From the NCBI GenBank assembly GCA_964610175.1, contig CAZSVE010000009.1:1-55275 (forward strand): a stretch of 55,275 nt of DNA. The letters are read 5' to 3'. Both the position numbers and the translations under genes were made by a program. Of the stretch, positions 26,613 to 35,530 are shown piece by piece. How positions within the stretch are numbered: the first letter of the stretch is position 1; every line of letters starts with the position of its first letter. This DNA is from CAZSVE01 sp964610175. Its GTDB lineage: Bacteria; Pseudomonadota; Gammaproteobacteria; HK1. Below the pieces are notes generated by a model. It had not been told where the DNA came from. It ran no database searches and saw only the letters and a program-made list of their open reading frames with translations.

Positions 26613-29600
26613 TTAACGGCCCAATGTCGGAACTATCTTTCCATTACCCCCTCGTGTTGCCATCTCCTCATAGGTATTCCAGGTAAGATTCACGCGTTCC
26701 TGAGCCAGGTGCAGAAGATGATCCGCCTTTTCTGGATCCAGGCGGGTAAGCACGTTGTAACGTATTTCCCGATATGCGTATTTCTTGAGTTCGATGGTCG
26801 GACGGTGAGAATCCAACAAAAATGGATTTTTCCCTTGATCGCGCAAGCGAGGGTTGTATCGGATGAGTGGCCAATAACCACTATCCACTGCCATTTTCTG
26901 TTGCGTCAGACCGTATTGCATGTTGATACCGTGGGCAATGCAGTGGCTGTAGGCAAGGATCAGTGATGGGCCTTTATAGGTTTCCGCTTCCCGAAAGGCC
27001 AGTATCGCCTGTTGGGGGTTGGCCCCGAGCGCTACGCGCGCTACATATACGTTACCGTAGGCAATTGCCTGCAGGGCAAGGTCTTTCTTGGCAACGGATT
27101 TACCACCAGCGGCGAACTTGGCCACTGCCGCCAGAGGTGTCGCTTTGGATACTTGCCCACCGGTATTGGAATATACCTCGGTATCTAGCACCAGAATATT
27201 TACGTCCCTACCCATGGAGAGCACGTGGTCGAGACCGCCATAACCGATATCATAGGCCCAACCGTCACCGCCCACGATCCAGACACTGCGACGAACCAAA
27301 TGGTCGGCAACGGATGCAAGGTGTTTGGCACTTTCCGAATCCAGGGATTTCAGGCGTTTTTTCAGTTCGGTAACTCTATTGCGTTGATCCCGAATCTGAG
27401 ATTCTTCCTCCTGGGGTACCGAAAGGAGTTCGTCGACCAGTTCTCCACCCAATCGCGGACGCAGTCTCTCTAGAAGTTCCACGGCTAGGGCATGGTGTTT
27501 GTCGGCCGTCAAACGAAAACCGAAACCGAATTCGGCATTGTCCTCGAATAAGGAATTGGACCAAACGGGGCCACGGCCTTCTTTATTTTTGAGCCATGGT
27601 GTGGTGGGTAGATTTCCACCGTAGATGGAAGAGCAACCGGTGGCATTGGCGATAATAAGGCGGGGACCGAATAATTGGGATACCAATTTCAAATAAGGGG
27701 TCTCGCCACAGCCAGCGCAGGCTCCGGAAAACGCAAAGAGCGGCGTCAGATATTGCACGCCGCGTACCGTCGAAAAGTCCACGCGACCACGATCATTCTC
27801 AGGCAATTTCTCGAAGAACGCGATATTTTCCCTTTCCACCGCCAGTTCTCTTTTCAACCGCATATTGATCGCCTTGGTGCCGCTTTTTTTCTTATCCTTG
27901 GCCGGGCATACCTCAACGCACAGTGCACAGCCCGTGCAATCTTCCACGAACACCTGCAGGGTATACCTTACATCGGGGAAACCACGTCCCCTGATCGATG
28001 CTGAGGGAAATTCGGGTGGCGCATCATCGAGTCGTCGTTTGTTATAAAACTTGGCGCGGATCACACCATGGGGACAAACGAGGCCACAATTGCCACATTG
28101 AATGCAGATGTTCGGTTGCCAAACGGGAGCATACAAGGAGATATTGCGTTTTTCCCACGCACTGGTGCCGGTAGGATAGGTTCCATCCTCGGGGATGGCA
28201 CTGACCGGAATTTCATCTCCGCGCCCAGCCATCATCATGGCAGTCACCTGGTGTACGAATGGCGGCGCATCTTCCGGCACTACCGGCGGAATTTCGCGGG
28301 AACTGGTAGCCTCTTTCGGGATCGCAACCTTGTGCAAATGTTCGAGGGTTCGATCTACCGCCCTGAAGTTATGCCGCACTACATCTTCACCTTTGGCACT
28401 GTAGGTCTTCTTGATGGCGTTTTTGATCTTGGCGATAGCCTCATCACGAGATAAAACTCCGGATATCGCGAAGAAACAGGTCTGCATGATCGTATTGATA
28501 CGGGTACCCATGCCGGTTTCACGGGCGACCATGTAGGCATCGATCACGTAGAATGCCAACCCCTTATCGATAATCTGCTCTTGAAGTTTGCGTGGAAGTT
28601 GTTCCCACACCTCGTCGGGGCCGTAAGGACTGTTCAACAGAAATGTGGCATTCGGTGCCGCGCGTTCCAAAACATCGGCCTTTTCCAGAAAATTGAACTG
28701 ATGGCAACCAATAAAGTTCGCCGACTGTATAAGGTAGGTAGAACGAATAGGTTTGGGACCGAAACGTAGATGAGAAACGGTCTGTGATCCGGATTTCTTG
28801 GAATCGTAGACGAAATACCCTTGCGCAAAGAACTTTGGATCCTCTCCGATAATCTTAATACTGTTTTTATTGGCCCCAACGGTACCATCGGCCCCTAGGC
28901 CAAAGAACATCGCCCGTACCACATTGGTCGGTTCGATGACGAATCCGGGATCGAAATCAAGGCTGGTATGGGAAACATCATCGTGGATACCAATGGTGAA
29001 ATGTTTTTTTGGTCGGTCTTTGCGCAGTTCATCAAAAACCGCCTTGACCATAGCAGGCGTAAACTCCTTGGAGGAAAGGCCGTAGCGACCCCCGATAATC
29101 CGAGGTATCGAGTCCGTGGGTAATGTACCATTCTCCCATGCCTCGCTGATTGCAGCGATAATGTCCATATAGAGGGGTTCTCCCATTGCACCCGATTCCT
29201 TGACGCGATCCAGGACCGCGATCATCCGAACGGAACCGGGAAGAACCGCAGTGAAATGGGAGGTGGAAAATGGACGGTATAGATGCACTTGTATTACGCC
29301 GACCTTTTCCCCTTGCCGATTCAGGAACTCCACCGTTTCACGTATCATTTCAGCACCAGAGCCCATCAATACGACAACCCGTTCCGCGTTCTCATCTCCG
29401 TGGTAATCGAACAGCCGATACTTCCGTCCGGTTAGCTCGGTTAGGGCATCCATTTTCTCCTGGACGATATCGGGAACCGCGTCATAGAATGGATTCACGG
29501 TTTCCCGCGCTTGAAAATAGATATCCGGGTTTTGTGCCGTGCCCCTCATGAACGGGTTATCCGGGTTAAGACCGCGCCTGCGATGAGCAATTACCAGATC

Positions 29601-30197
29601 ATCGCGAATCATGCTACGGATATCCCTATCCGAAAGTAGTGTCAGCTTATTGACCTCGTGCGAGGTACGAAATCCATCGAAGAAGTGTAAAAATGGAATA
29701 CGCGACTCGAGGGTCGATGCATGGGCAATCAACGCCATATCATGCGCTTCCTGTACCGAACTCGAAGAGAGTATGGCAAACCCTGTTGTGCGAATCGCCA
29801 TCACGTCGGCATGATCGCCGAAGATCGACAGTCCTTGGGTTGCCAAAGACCTTGCCGCCACGTGAAAGACCGTTGCGGTCAATTCCCCTGCGATCTTGTA
29901 CATGTTGGGAATCATCAGCAAAAGTCCCTGAGAAGCGGTAAATGTAGTGCTGAGCGCGCCCGTCTGAAGCGCGCCGTGTATCGCGCCGCTAGCGCCTCCC
30001 TCACTTTGCATTTCCACTACCGTTGGAACGTTTCCCCAAATATTGGGAATACCTTCCGTCGACCACTGATCCGCAAGTTCACCCATGGTCGACGATGGCG
30101 TAATTGGATAAATACAACAAATCTCATCGACCCGATAAGCCACATAGGCCGCGGCCTCATTACCGTCAAATGTTACAACCCGCTGGCTTTCAGTCAT
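26613..30197 (-). CDS. nifJ: Pyruvate:ferredoxin (flavodoxin) oxidoreductase
   Basis: The 1194-residue single-chain enzyme interconverts pyruvate plus CoA with acetyl-CoA plus CO2, passing electrons to ferredoxin. Domains in order: the N-terminal domain (AAYVAYRVDEICCIYPITPSS), the gamma-type domain (FGLGADGTVGANKNSIKII near 425), two 4Fe-4S clusters (CIQCGNCGLVCPHG near 695 and CTGCALCVEVCPAK near 750), the cluster-binding SGACAGCGETPYLKL near 825, and the TPP-binding GDGWAYDIGYGGLDH near 975. All parts are complete. It could run in the decarboxylating or CO2-fixing direction. A ferredoxin is encoded at 6.8 kb. Confidence 0.97.
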   Translation of the reverse strand: MTESQRVVTFDGNEAAAYVAYRVDEICCIYPITPSSTMGELADQWSTEGIPNIWGNVPTVVEMQSEGGASGAIHGALQTGALSTTFTASQGLLLMIPNMYKIAGELTATVFHVAARSLATQGLSIFGDHADVMAIRTTGFAILSSSSVQEAHDMALIAHASTLESRIPFLHFFDGFRTSHEVNKLTLLSDRDIRSMIRDDLVIAHRRRGLNPDNPFMRGTAQNPDIYFQARETVNPFYDAVPDIVQEKMDALTELTGRKYRLFDYHGDENAERVVVLMGSGAEMIRETVEFLNRQGEKVGVIQVHLYRPFSTSHFTAVLPGSVRMIAVLDRVKESGAMGEPLYMDIIAAISEAWENGTLPTDSIPRIIGGRYGLSSKEFTPAMVKAVFDELRKDRPKKHFTIGIHDDVSHTSLDFDPGFVIEPTNVVRAMFFGLGADGTVGANKNSIKIIGEDPKFFAQGYFVYDSKKSGSQTVSHLRFGPKPIRSTYLIQSANFIGCHQFNFLEKADVLERAAPNATFLLNSPYGPDEVWEQLPRKLQEQIIDKGLAFYVIDAYMVARETGMGTRINTIMQTCFFAISGVLSRDEAIAKIKNAIKKTYSAKGEDVVRHNFRAVDRTLEHLHKVAIPKEATSSREIPPVVPEDAPPFVHQVTAMMMAGRGDEIPVSAIPEDGTYPTGTSAWEKRNISLYAPVWQPNICIQCGNCGLVCPHGVIRAKFYNKRRLDDAPPEFPSASIRGRGFPDVRYTLQVFVEDCTGCALCVEVCPAKDKKKSGTKAINMRLKRELAVERENIAFFEKLPENDRGRVDFSTVRGVQYLTPLFAFSGACAGCGETPYLKLVSQLFGPRLIIANATGCSSIYGGNLPTTPWLKNKEGRGPVWSNSLFEDNAEFGFGFRLTADKHHALAVELLERLRPRLGGELVDELLSVPQEEESQIRDQRNRVTELKKRLKSLDSESAKHLASVADHLVRRSVWIVGGDGWAYDIGYGGLDHVLSMGRDVNILVLDTEVYSNTGGQVSKATPLAAVAKFAAGGKSVAKKDLALQAIAYGNVYVARVALGANPQQAILAFREAETYKGPSLILAYSHCIAHGINMQYGLTQQKMAVDSGYWPLIRYNPRLRDQGKNPFLLDSHRPTIELKKYAYREIRYNVLTRLDPEKADHLLHLAQERVNLTWNTYEEMATRGGNGKIVPTLGR

Positions 30198-30303
30198 TCA
30201 AGTCTCCCTTGGATTCCACCTGTTTGATAATTCCTATGAACGTCGACGCATGAAATGTCGAGAAAATCGAGAGGCCCATGTGATTTTGTTCCAGCATATC
30301 AGC

Positions 30304-30963
30304 CTACTCTTTCTCTTTTAATACCAGTGGCGTAAAGCCACTTTTTTGAAGCTCGGATCGAATGCGGTGCACCAAGCCAAGATCATCATGAGGTCCCAAC
30401 CGAACACGATGCCACGTATCACCGCTATTCATCGATATGGTTTGGATCTCCACGTCGAACCCGCTGAGAACCAACTTTGCCTTGAGTCGATCCGCGTCTC
30501 CCAAGTGACGAAACGAACCAACTTGCAGGATATAACGACCAAGTGTACGGGAAGATGTATGAGCAGATGCAGGCTCAGGTGCTTTTGCTTTTTTGGATCT
30601 CTGAGGTTGCTGTTGCTGTGAGCGGATCTCATATTCCGGCACCCGAATTTCCCGCTCGGGAAGTATCGTATAAAACTCGAACTGCGGCTCGGGCCTTTTA
30701 TTCGTCGGCGTGGTCGACTCGGCAGCCTCGGTAACGGATTTTGGCGGCTCCTCCCTACGCGAGGATGGGGATGTACTTCGGGACAGTGGCTCCGCGTCGA
30801 TTTGCCGCATATCATTCGCGGAATACCGCATATTCAAGTAAGTAAGAGCAGTGACAAAGAGGCCAACCAAGAGCCCGGCAAGAAACCAAACCCACCCGGG
30901 TGATCCTGCCCCACCGGATGGGGAAAAGGATGTCTTACCGGCATACTTATAATCACGGGCCAT
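30304..30963 (-). CDS. SPOR-domain membrane protein (FtsN-like)
   Basis: The 219-residue protein has a short cytoplasmic head (MARDYKYAGKTSF), one membrane helix (WVWFLAGLLVGLFVTALTYL), a proline- and charge-rich linker, and a C-terminal SPOR domain of about 75 residues (GRYILQVGSFRHLGDADRLKAKL...). SPOR domains bind septal peptidoglycan lacking stem peptides, so a cell-division role like FtsN is likely. In many gammaproteobacteria such a gene follows argS. Here it is isolated between nifJ and an R1 copy. Confidence 0.88.
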   Translation of the reverse strand: MARDYKYAGKTSFSPSGGAGSPGWVWFLAGLLVGLFVTALTYLNMRYSANDMRQIDAEPLSRSTSPSSRREEPPKSVTEAAESTTPTNKRPEPQFEFYTILPEREIRVPEYEIRSQQQQPQRSKKAKAPEPASAHTSSRTLGRYILQVGSFRHLGDADRLKAKLVLSGFDVEIQTISMNSGDTWHRVRLGPHDDLGLVHRIRSELQKSGFTPLVLKEKE

Positions 30964-31066
30964 TTCAGCACCAAGAGCCTATATGGCAATAAAAACCATA
31001 CGAAAATATATTTTTCATCTCTGTTCGTATAGACATAAAACGAGACTTTTTCATGTGCTCGATCAC

Positions 31067-31178
31067 TAGCGAAGCTTCGCCTCGAACCGATGAAGCGTGA
31101 TTTGGCGCAGTAGAGCAAAATCCGCGTTTTGTAAAACCCAGACTCATTTGCCAAGCTGAGCGGGAAATAAACGAATCA
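31067..31178 (+). repeat. Repeat R1, copy 11
   Basis: A very well preserved copy: CTAGCGAAGCTTCGCC, then TCGAACCGATGAAGCGTGA, ending CTCATTTGCCAAGCTGAG and AAATAAACGAATC. Confidence 0.92.
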
Positions 31179-31261
31179 AATACGCATTCGACTCCGTTCA
31201 CGTACTTTTCATATTCATTCCATGTGATTTCCAATTTATTTCAGCTTTGTCGAACATATGC

Positions 31262-31936
31262 TCAACACTCTCCTGGAGGAACGGATTCCTTCCCATAGTG
31301 GTCGTTATAGAGAATAGACTCCAACAACTTCCCCTTACGCCACCCGGAAATCATCATCAGCGGAGCCGGTGGAAACTCGGTCACCGGTCCCAAACAAAGA
31401 ATCGCCAGTGGCTTGGCCTTGTCGGGACACTTCAACAGCTTGCGTACCACACCGGGATCGAAAAAGGAAACCCATCCTAATCCAAGATTTTCGGCTCTGG
31501 CCGCCAACCACATGTTTTGAATGGCACAGGCACAGGAAGAGACAGCCATCTCATAGGGTATGGTGCGGCGGCCAAGTACGGTACCGTCATCCGGAGCCAT
31601 CACCATAACCAAAAGTTCCGCGCATTCATCGATACCCTCCACCTTGAGTTTCAAGAATGCATCCCGGCGCTCACTAAAAGCATCGGCCGTTGCGATCCGT
31701 TCACGCTCTACTTCTTCCTTCAATTGACGCCGCAGTTCCGGATCGTGAATGCGGATGAAACGCCAAGGCTGCATCAAACCCACCGATGGCGCCTGATGGG
31801 TCGCATACAAAATGCGCTCTAAAATTTCCGAACGGACTTTTCGACCAGGAATAAAATGACGAATATCCCGCCGCGCCCGGATTACCCTATAGACGGCATC
31901 TCGTTCTTCTTGGGTGAAAAACGGATCAATACTCAT
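31262..31936 (-). CDS. bluB: 5,6-dimethylbenzimidazole synthase BluB
   Basis: BluB splits reduced FMN with oxygen to make the lower ligand of vitamin B12. The 224-residue nitroreductase-fold protein has RRDIRHFIPGRKV near residue 20, APSVGLMQPWRFIRI near 50, and the family's AENLGLGWVSFFDP and AILCLGPVTEFP. The ATG at 31936 gives the family start (MSIDPFFTQEERDAVY); an upstream frame adds five residues. Together with cobS it indicates oxygen-dependent cobalamin synthesis. Confidence 0.93.
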   Translation of the reverse strand: MSIDPFFTQEERDAVYRVIRARRDIRHFIPGRKVRSEILERILYATHQAPSVGLMQPWRFIRIHDPELRRQLKEEVERERIATADAFSERRDAFLKLKVEGIDECAELLVMVMAPDDGTVLGRRTIPYEMAVSSCACAIQNMWLAARAENLGLGWVSFFDPGVVRKLLKCPDKAKPLAILCLGPVTEFPPAPLMMISGWRKGKLLESILYNDHYGKESVPPGEC

Positions 31937-31967
31937 GGCGCTTCCCCACAAATTCCGATAACCCTGT

Positions 31968-32073
31968 TAGCAAAGCCTCACATCGAACCGGCATAATCTG
32001 GCATCGATAAAGAAAAATGGGCGTTCCGTAGAACTCGACTCATTTGCGAAGATGAACGGGAAATAAACAAACG
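31968..32073 (+). repeat. Repeat R1, copy 12
   Basis: A full-length diverged copy upstream of bluB, with the palindrome altered to GCAAAGCCTCAC. The terminal hairpin reads CTCATTTGCGAAGATGAA. Confidence 0.85.
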
Positions 32074-32373
32074 AATCACTCGACACAACGGGAGGTCCCC
32101 ATCCCCGCTCCAATGTAACTGACGAAAAGCCAACAGAAGATATCGAAATGCTATGCAAGATCCGGATCGTAACTTTTTCGTTCAGGGGTTAGAACAAGAT
32201 TTAGAAAGCGCAGTTTACACGAAGTATCAGGGCGTCTCGAACATTATTTCGAACACCGTTACGGTGCGTATGACGTTTCGATCCCAAGCGAAGCTCCGCC
32301 AGGACTCGAGAAACAGGGTGGCTGGCGTTTCGCGGAAATCCAACATCCAATCTTTCCCCAATATACCAGACAC

Positions 32374-32398
32374 CCAACCCGACCTGGCCGGAACCAAA
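32374..32398 (+). repeat. Short palindrome R4
   Basis: CCAACCCGACCTGGCCGGAACCAAA, a diverged copy of the R4 palindrome. Confidence 0.5.
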
Positions 32399-32520
32399 GA
32401 CTTTCGGACAAGAAACGACGAGAATCATTTCCATGGAGAAGAGAAAGCTTCCGACTTTCTCCGAATCTCGATCGCGCAAGATTTTCCCTTCCGTGGAAAT
32501 GACAAAAAGCCAACTCTCGA

Positions 32521-32631
32521 TTTGTTTATTTCCCACTCAGCGTCGCAAATGAGGCAAGTTTTACAAAGCATCGATTTTTCTTTACCAATGCCAAATCATG
32601 CCTTGTCGGTTCGAGCACAAGCCCCCGCCAG
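32521..32631 (-). repeat. Repeat R1, copy 13
   Basis: A full-length copy in reverse sense upstream of cysS. The palindrome end is diverged (GAGCACAAGCCCCCGCCAG). Confidence 0.88.
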
Positions 32632-32809
32632 TCGCTTTGTTCGAGATTCTCGTAACAAGGGACTACGACCCACTCCCCCCTGAAATCCTGACCCATCTCC
32701 CGCCATCACCCACTTCCCCGTCGACCCGTACTTCCCGCATCCCCCCGTATACTTTGGAGTATACTCACTTCCTCGATCCCAGCCATGAATCCACGAGTCA
32801 TCCATTACC

Positions 32810-34219
32810 ATGTTACGAATCTTCAATACCCTCACCAATAAAAAAGAGCTATTTCAACCCATTATTCCAGGTAAAGTCCGGATGTACGTATGCGGCATGA
32901 CCGTGTACGACTATTGTCATCTGGGACATGCCCGTGTGTTGGTAGCCTTCGACGTTATCGTTCGCTATTTGCGCAGCCTGGGATTCGAGGTTACCTACGT
33001 ACGTAACATCACCGACATCGATGACAAAATCATCAAGCGCGCCAATGAGTTGGACCAGGATATCCGAGCGATCACCGATCGTTTCATTCAGGCGATGCAC
33101 GAAGACGAAGCGGCACTCGATGTCATCCGGCCCGATATCGAACCTCGCGCCACCCAGTCCATGGATGAAATTCTCACCATGATCGAAGCGCTCGTCGCCA
33201 AAGGACACGCCTATATGGGACCTGGTGGAGATGTCTATTACGACGTCAGCAGTTTCTCATCCTATGGACAACTATCCGGAAAATGTATCGACGACCTTCA
33301 GGCAGGTGCGCGCGTAGAGATCGATGAAGCAAAGCAGGACCCCCTGGATTTCGTGCTTTGGAAGGCGGCAAAGCCCGACGAACCCTCCTGGGCGTCCCCC
33401 TGGGGACCGGGTCGTCCGGGGTGGCACATCGAATGTTCCGCCATGTCCGTGGGATGCCTCGGAAACCACTTCGATATCCACGGCGGTGGGATGGACCTCA
33501 AGTTCCCTCACCACGAAAACGAGATCGCCCAATCCGAAGCCGCCACGGGCGAGCCTTTTGTAAACACATGGATACACAACGGATTCGTCCGCGTATCCGA
33601 CGAAAAGATGTCCAAATCCCTGGGGAACTTCTTTACCGTGCGCGAGGTATTGGAACGATACCCCGCGGAGGTGGTGCGCTACTTCATCGTGGCAAGCCAA
33701 TACCGCAGCCCCTTGAATTACTCCGATCAGCAACTCGAACAGGCCTGGGCGGGCCTTGGCCGCCTATACACCGCCCTCCGCGACCTTCCTCTCGCGGGCG
33801 CCAACGCCAGGACGGAAGCGAGCATGGAATATGACACACGCTTTCGCGCCGCCATGGACGACGACTTCAATACCCCCGAGGCCCTTGCCGTGTTGTTCGA
33901 CATCGCCCGTGACATCAATCGCGCCCGGCAAGACGACGACACCCCGAGGGCGGCCGACCTCGGCGCGACGCTGCGAGGGTTCGGGGACATCCTCGGCCTG
34001 CTGCAGGCCGACCCGGAGAAATTCCTGCAGACCGCCACCGCGGGAGCATCCGACGCTACCCTGGACATCCAAGACATCGAGCGCCTCATCGCCGAGCGCG
34101 TCGAGGCACGCACCCGCAAGGACTGGGCAAAGGCCGATGAGATCCGTGACCAACTCAAGGCCAAAGGCATCGTCCTGGAAGACAGTGGCGGAAAGACCAT
34201 CTGGCGAAGGGAGTCATGA
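32810..34219 (+). CDS. cysS: Cysteinyl-tRNA synthetase
   Basis: CysS charges tRNA-Cys. The 469-residue class I synthetase has the zinc-site cysteine and HIGH-like motif in YVCGMTVYDYCHLGHARV near residue 25. The zinc ligands in GWHIECSAMS and HHENE follow, then KMSKSLGNFF near residue 265, and the DALR-type C-terminal domain ending AKGIVLEDSGGKTIWRR. Length is typical and all catalytic motifs are intact. An R1 copy starts 10 bp after the stop. Confidence 0.98.
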   Translation: MLRIFNTLTNKKELFQPIIPGKVRMYVCGMTVYDYCHLGHARVLVAFDVIVRYLRSLGFEVTYVRNITDIDDKIIKRANELDQDIRAITDRFIQAMHEDEAALDVIRPDIEPRATQSMDEILTMIEALVAKGHAYMGPGGDVYYDVSSFSSYGQLSGKCIDDLQAGARVEIDEAKQDPLDFVLWKAAKPDEPSWASPWGPGRPGWHIECSAMSVGCLGNHFDIHGGGMDLKFPHHENEIAQSEAATGEPFVNTWIHNGFVRVSDEKMSKSLGNFFTVREVLERYPAEVVRYFIVASQYRSPLNYSDQQLEQAWAGLGRLYTALRDLPLAGANARTEASMEYDTRFRAAMDDDFNTPEALAVLFDIARDINRARQDDDTPRAADLGATLRGFGDILGLLQADPEKFLQTATAGASDATLDIQDIERLIAERVEARTRKDWAKADEIRDQLKAKGIVLEDSGGKTIWRRES

Positions 34220-34228
34220 AGAGAGTCA

Positions 34229-34340
34229 CTAGCGAGGCTTCCCCTCAAACCGATGAAGCATGATTGAGGCTTGGTAAGCCGGAGTTGGTGCCTTGTAAAA
34301 CTTGATCCAATCGTGAAGCTGAGCGGGAAATAAACAAATT
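34229..34340 (+). repeat. Repeat R1, copy 14
   Basis: A full-length copy ten bases after the cysS stop, starting CTAGCGAGGCTTCCCC. Confidence 0.88.
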
Positions 34341-34366
34341 AAGGGCATTTTTCGTGGCGGCATTTT

Positions 34367-34404
34367 CAAAACCGGACCCCCGCTGAGCAACGAGGCCGGT
34401 TTTG
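34367..34404. terminator. Bidirectional terminator between cysS and the ATPase remnant
   Basis: CAAAACCGG pairs perfectly with CCGGTTTTG across a 20-base loop. The A-run and T-run flank the stem so it can act for both the cysS transcript and the converging minus-strand gene. Confidence 0.6.
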
Positions 34405-34514
34405 TCACTGAAGCGTCGCTACAAGACCGAAGAGTACCCAGCCGGGAAATATCTTCGGCAGTAGCTGTTGGAGCGCCGCACACATGGACTCCTCTTCGAC
34501 CAGGAACACGATCA

Positions 34515-35530
34515 TCAGAAAAACGTCTCTCCAAATAAACGCTGTTTCCACAAATAACCGGGCTTATCGCCTTCCTCGATGAGATCGACAAGCTGCTGGT
34601 CTTCGCTGGCGCGATGTACCTGCGTCACACCGTTCACCTTCTCCAGCCAATAGATACTCTCCAGGGGGATCTCGTTCAGAAAATCCGGGGAATGGGTCGA
34701 TACGAAAACCTGACCCCCGCGATCGCTGTATTCCAGAAACTCCTCCGCAAGTTCAGGCATCAGGATTGGATAGAGTTGATTCTCCGGTTCTTCGACGCAC
34801 AGCAGGGGATGTGGCGCCGGGTCGTTCAGCAGTAAGAGATAAGCGAACATCTTGATGGTGCCGTCGGACACGTATCTATCGATAAAGGGTTCCTTGAAAG
34901 AACCATCCCGAAAGCGAAGCACGAGCCGGCCATTGATCATCTGTTCCGCCTTGATCTCTTCGACACCGGGCACCCGTTGCTTCATGCGTTCCAGCACGCG
35001 CTCGAAGGTTTCCCGATGTTCCTCGTACAGGAATTGCGCCACCAACACCAGATTATCCCCGGAGGCGGAGAGGTGTTCGGCATAACCGGCGTCCTTATCC
35101 CCGCGCGCCGCATCGATATGAAAGTCGGAAACATGCCAGTTCTCCAGCAGTTTGCGGAAGGCATTGGCCGCCTTGAAACGGTTGAACTGGCCGATTCCCT
35201 TGATGGCCAGGATATCCGGGGAATCCAATTCCTGGAATTCGCGGTTCAGATCTTCATCCTCTTTGTCGAAATCCTCTTCATTGGTGATGGCGAATCCCTC
35301 GCCATGCTCGAAGTCCAAAAAATGACAGGGAGATCCATAACGACCACGCTTGTATTTGAGGACCTCCCGCTCGACGATGGGACGATTCCTGTCCATTCCG
35401 ATCTCGAGATGGTACGTGACCAGTCGATCCACCTCCGCAATGGGCATTCTGAACTTTATCTCTATCAGGATCGCTTTGTTTTGCTGTCCCCGCGTCACCA
35501 CCTCGCCAAATTGCGCGGTGCTAGGCAGCA
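34515..35530 (-). pseudogene. AAA (OLD-like) ATPase lacking its N-terminus
   Basis: The minus-strand frame encodes the C-terminal two thirds of an AAA_21-type ATPase. Walker B is HPLLCVEEPENQLYPILMPE, the switch histidine lies in GGQVFVSTHSPDFLNE, and the central segment includes DGTIKMFAYLLLLNDP. The N-terminal FKSL...GPNGSGKSN region with Walker A is missing. From about 35505 the frame runs into antisense of an unrelated gene (SFFLWGEIGQYLQVLP is not part of the family). It therefore cannot bind ATP normally. Intact relatives act as stand-alone or toxin-paired anti-phage ATPases. The breakpoint abuts the NTPase-pentapeptide gene on the other strand. Confidence 0.75.

Larger units (their letters stand above)
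32074..32809. other. Divergent bluB/cysS spacer with repeats
   Basis: This 736-bp region holds an R4 palindrome (32374-32398) and an R1 copy (32521-32631). The remainder has no recognised gene. The 32640-32790 part is unusually rich in CCC runs. It must contain the cysS promoter. Confidence 0.5.

Noticed and set aside
34977..35520. First part of the 282-codon plus-strand frame ending at 35825
   Set aside because: This part is antisense to the AAA ATPase; only the segment after about 35520 has NTPase-pentapeptide family character.
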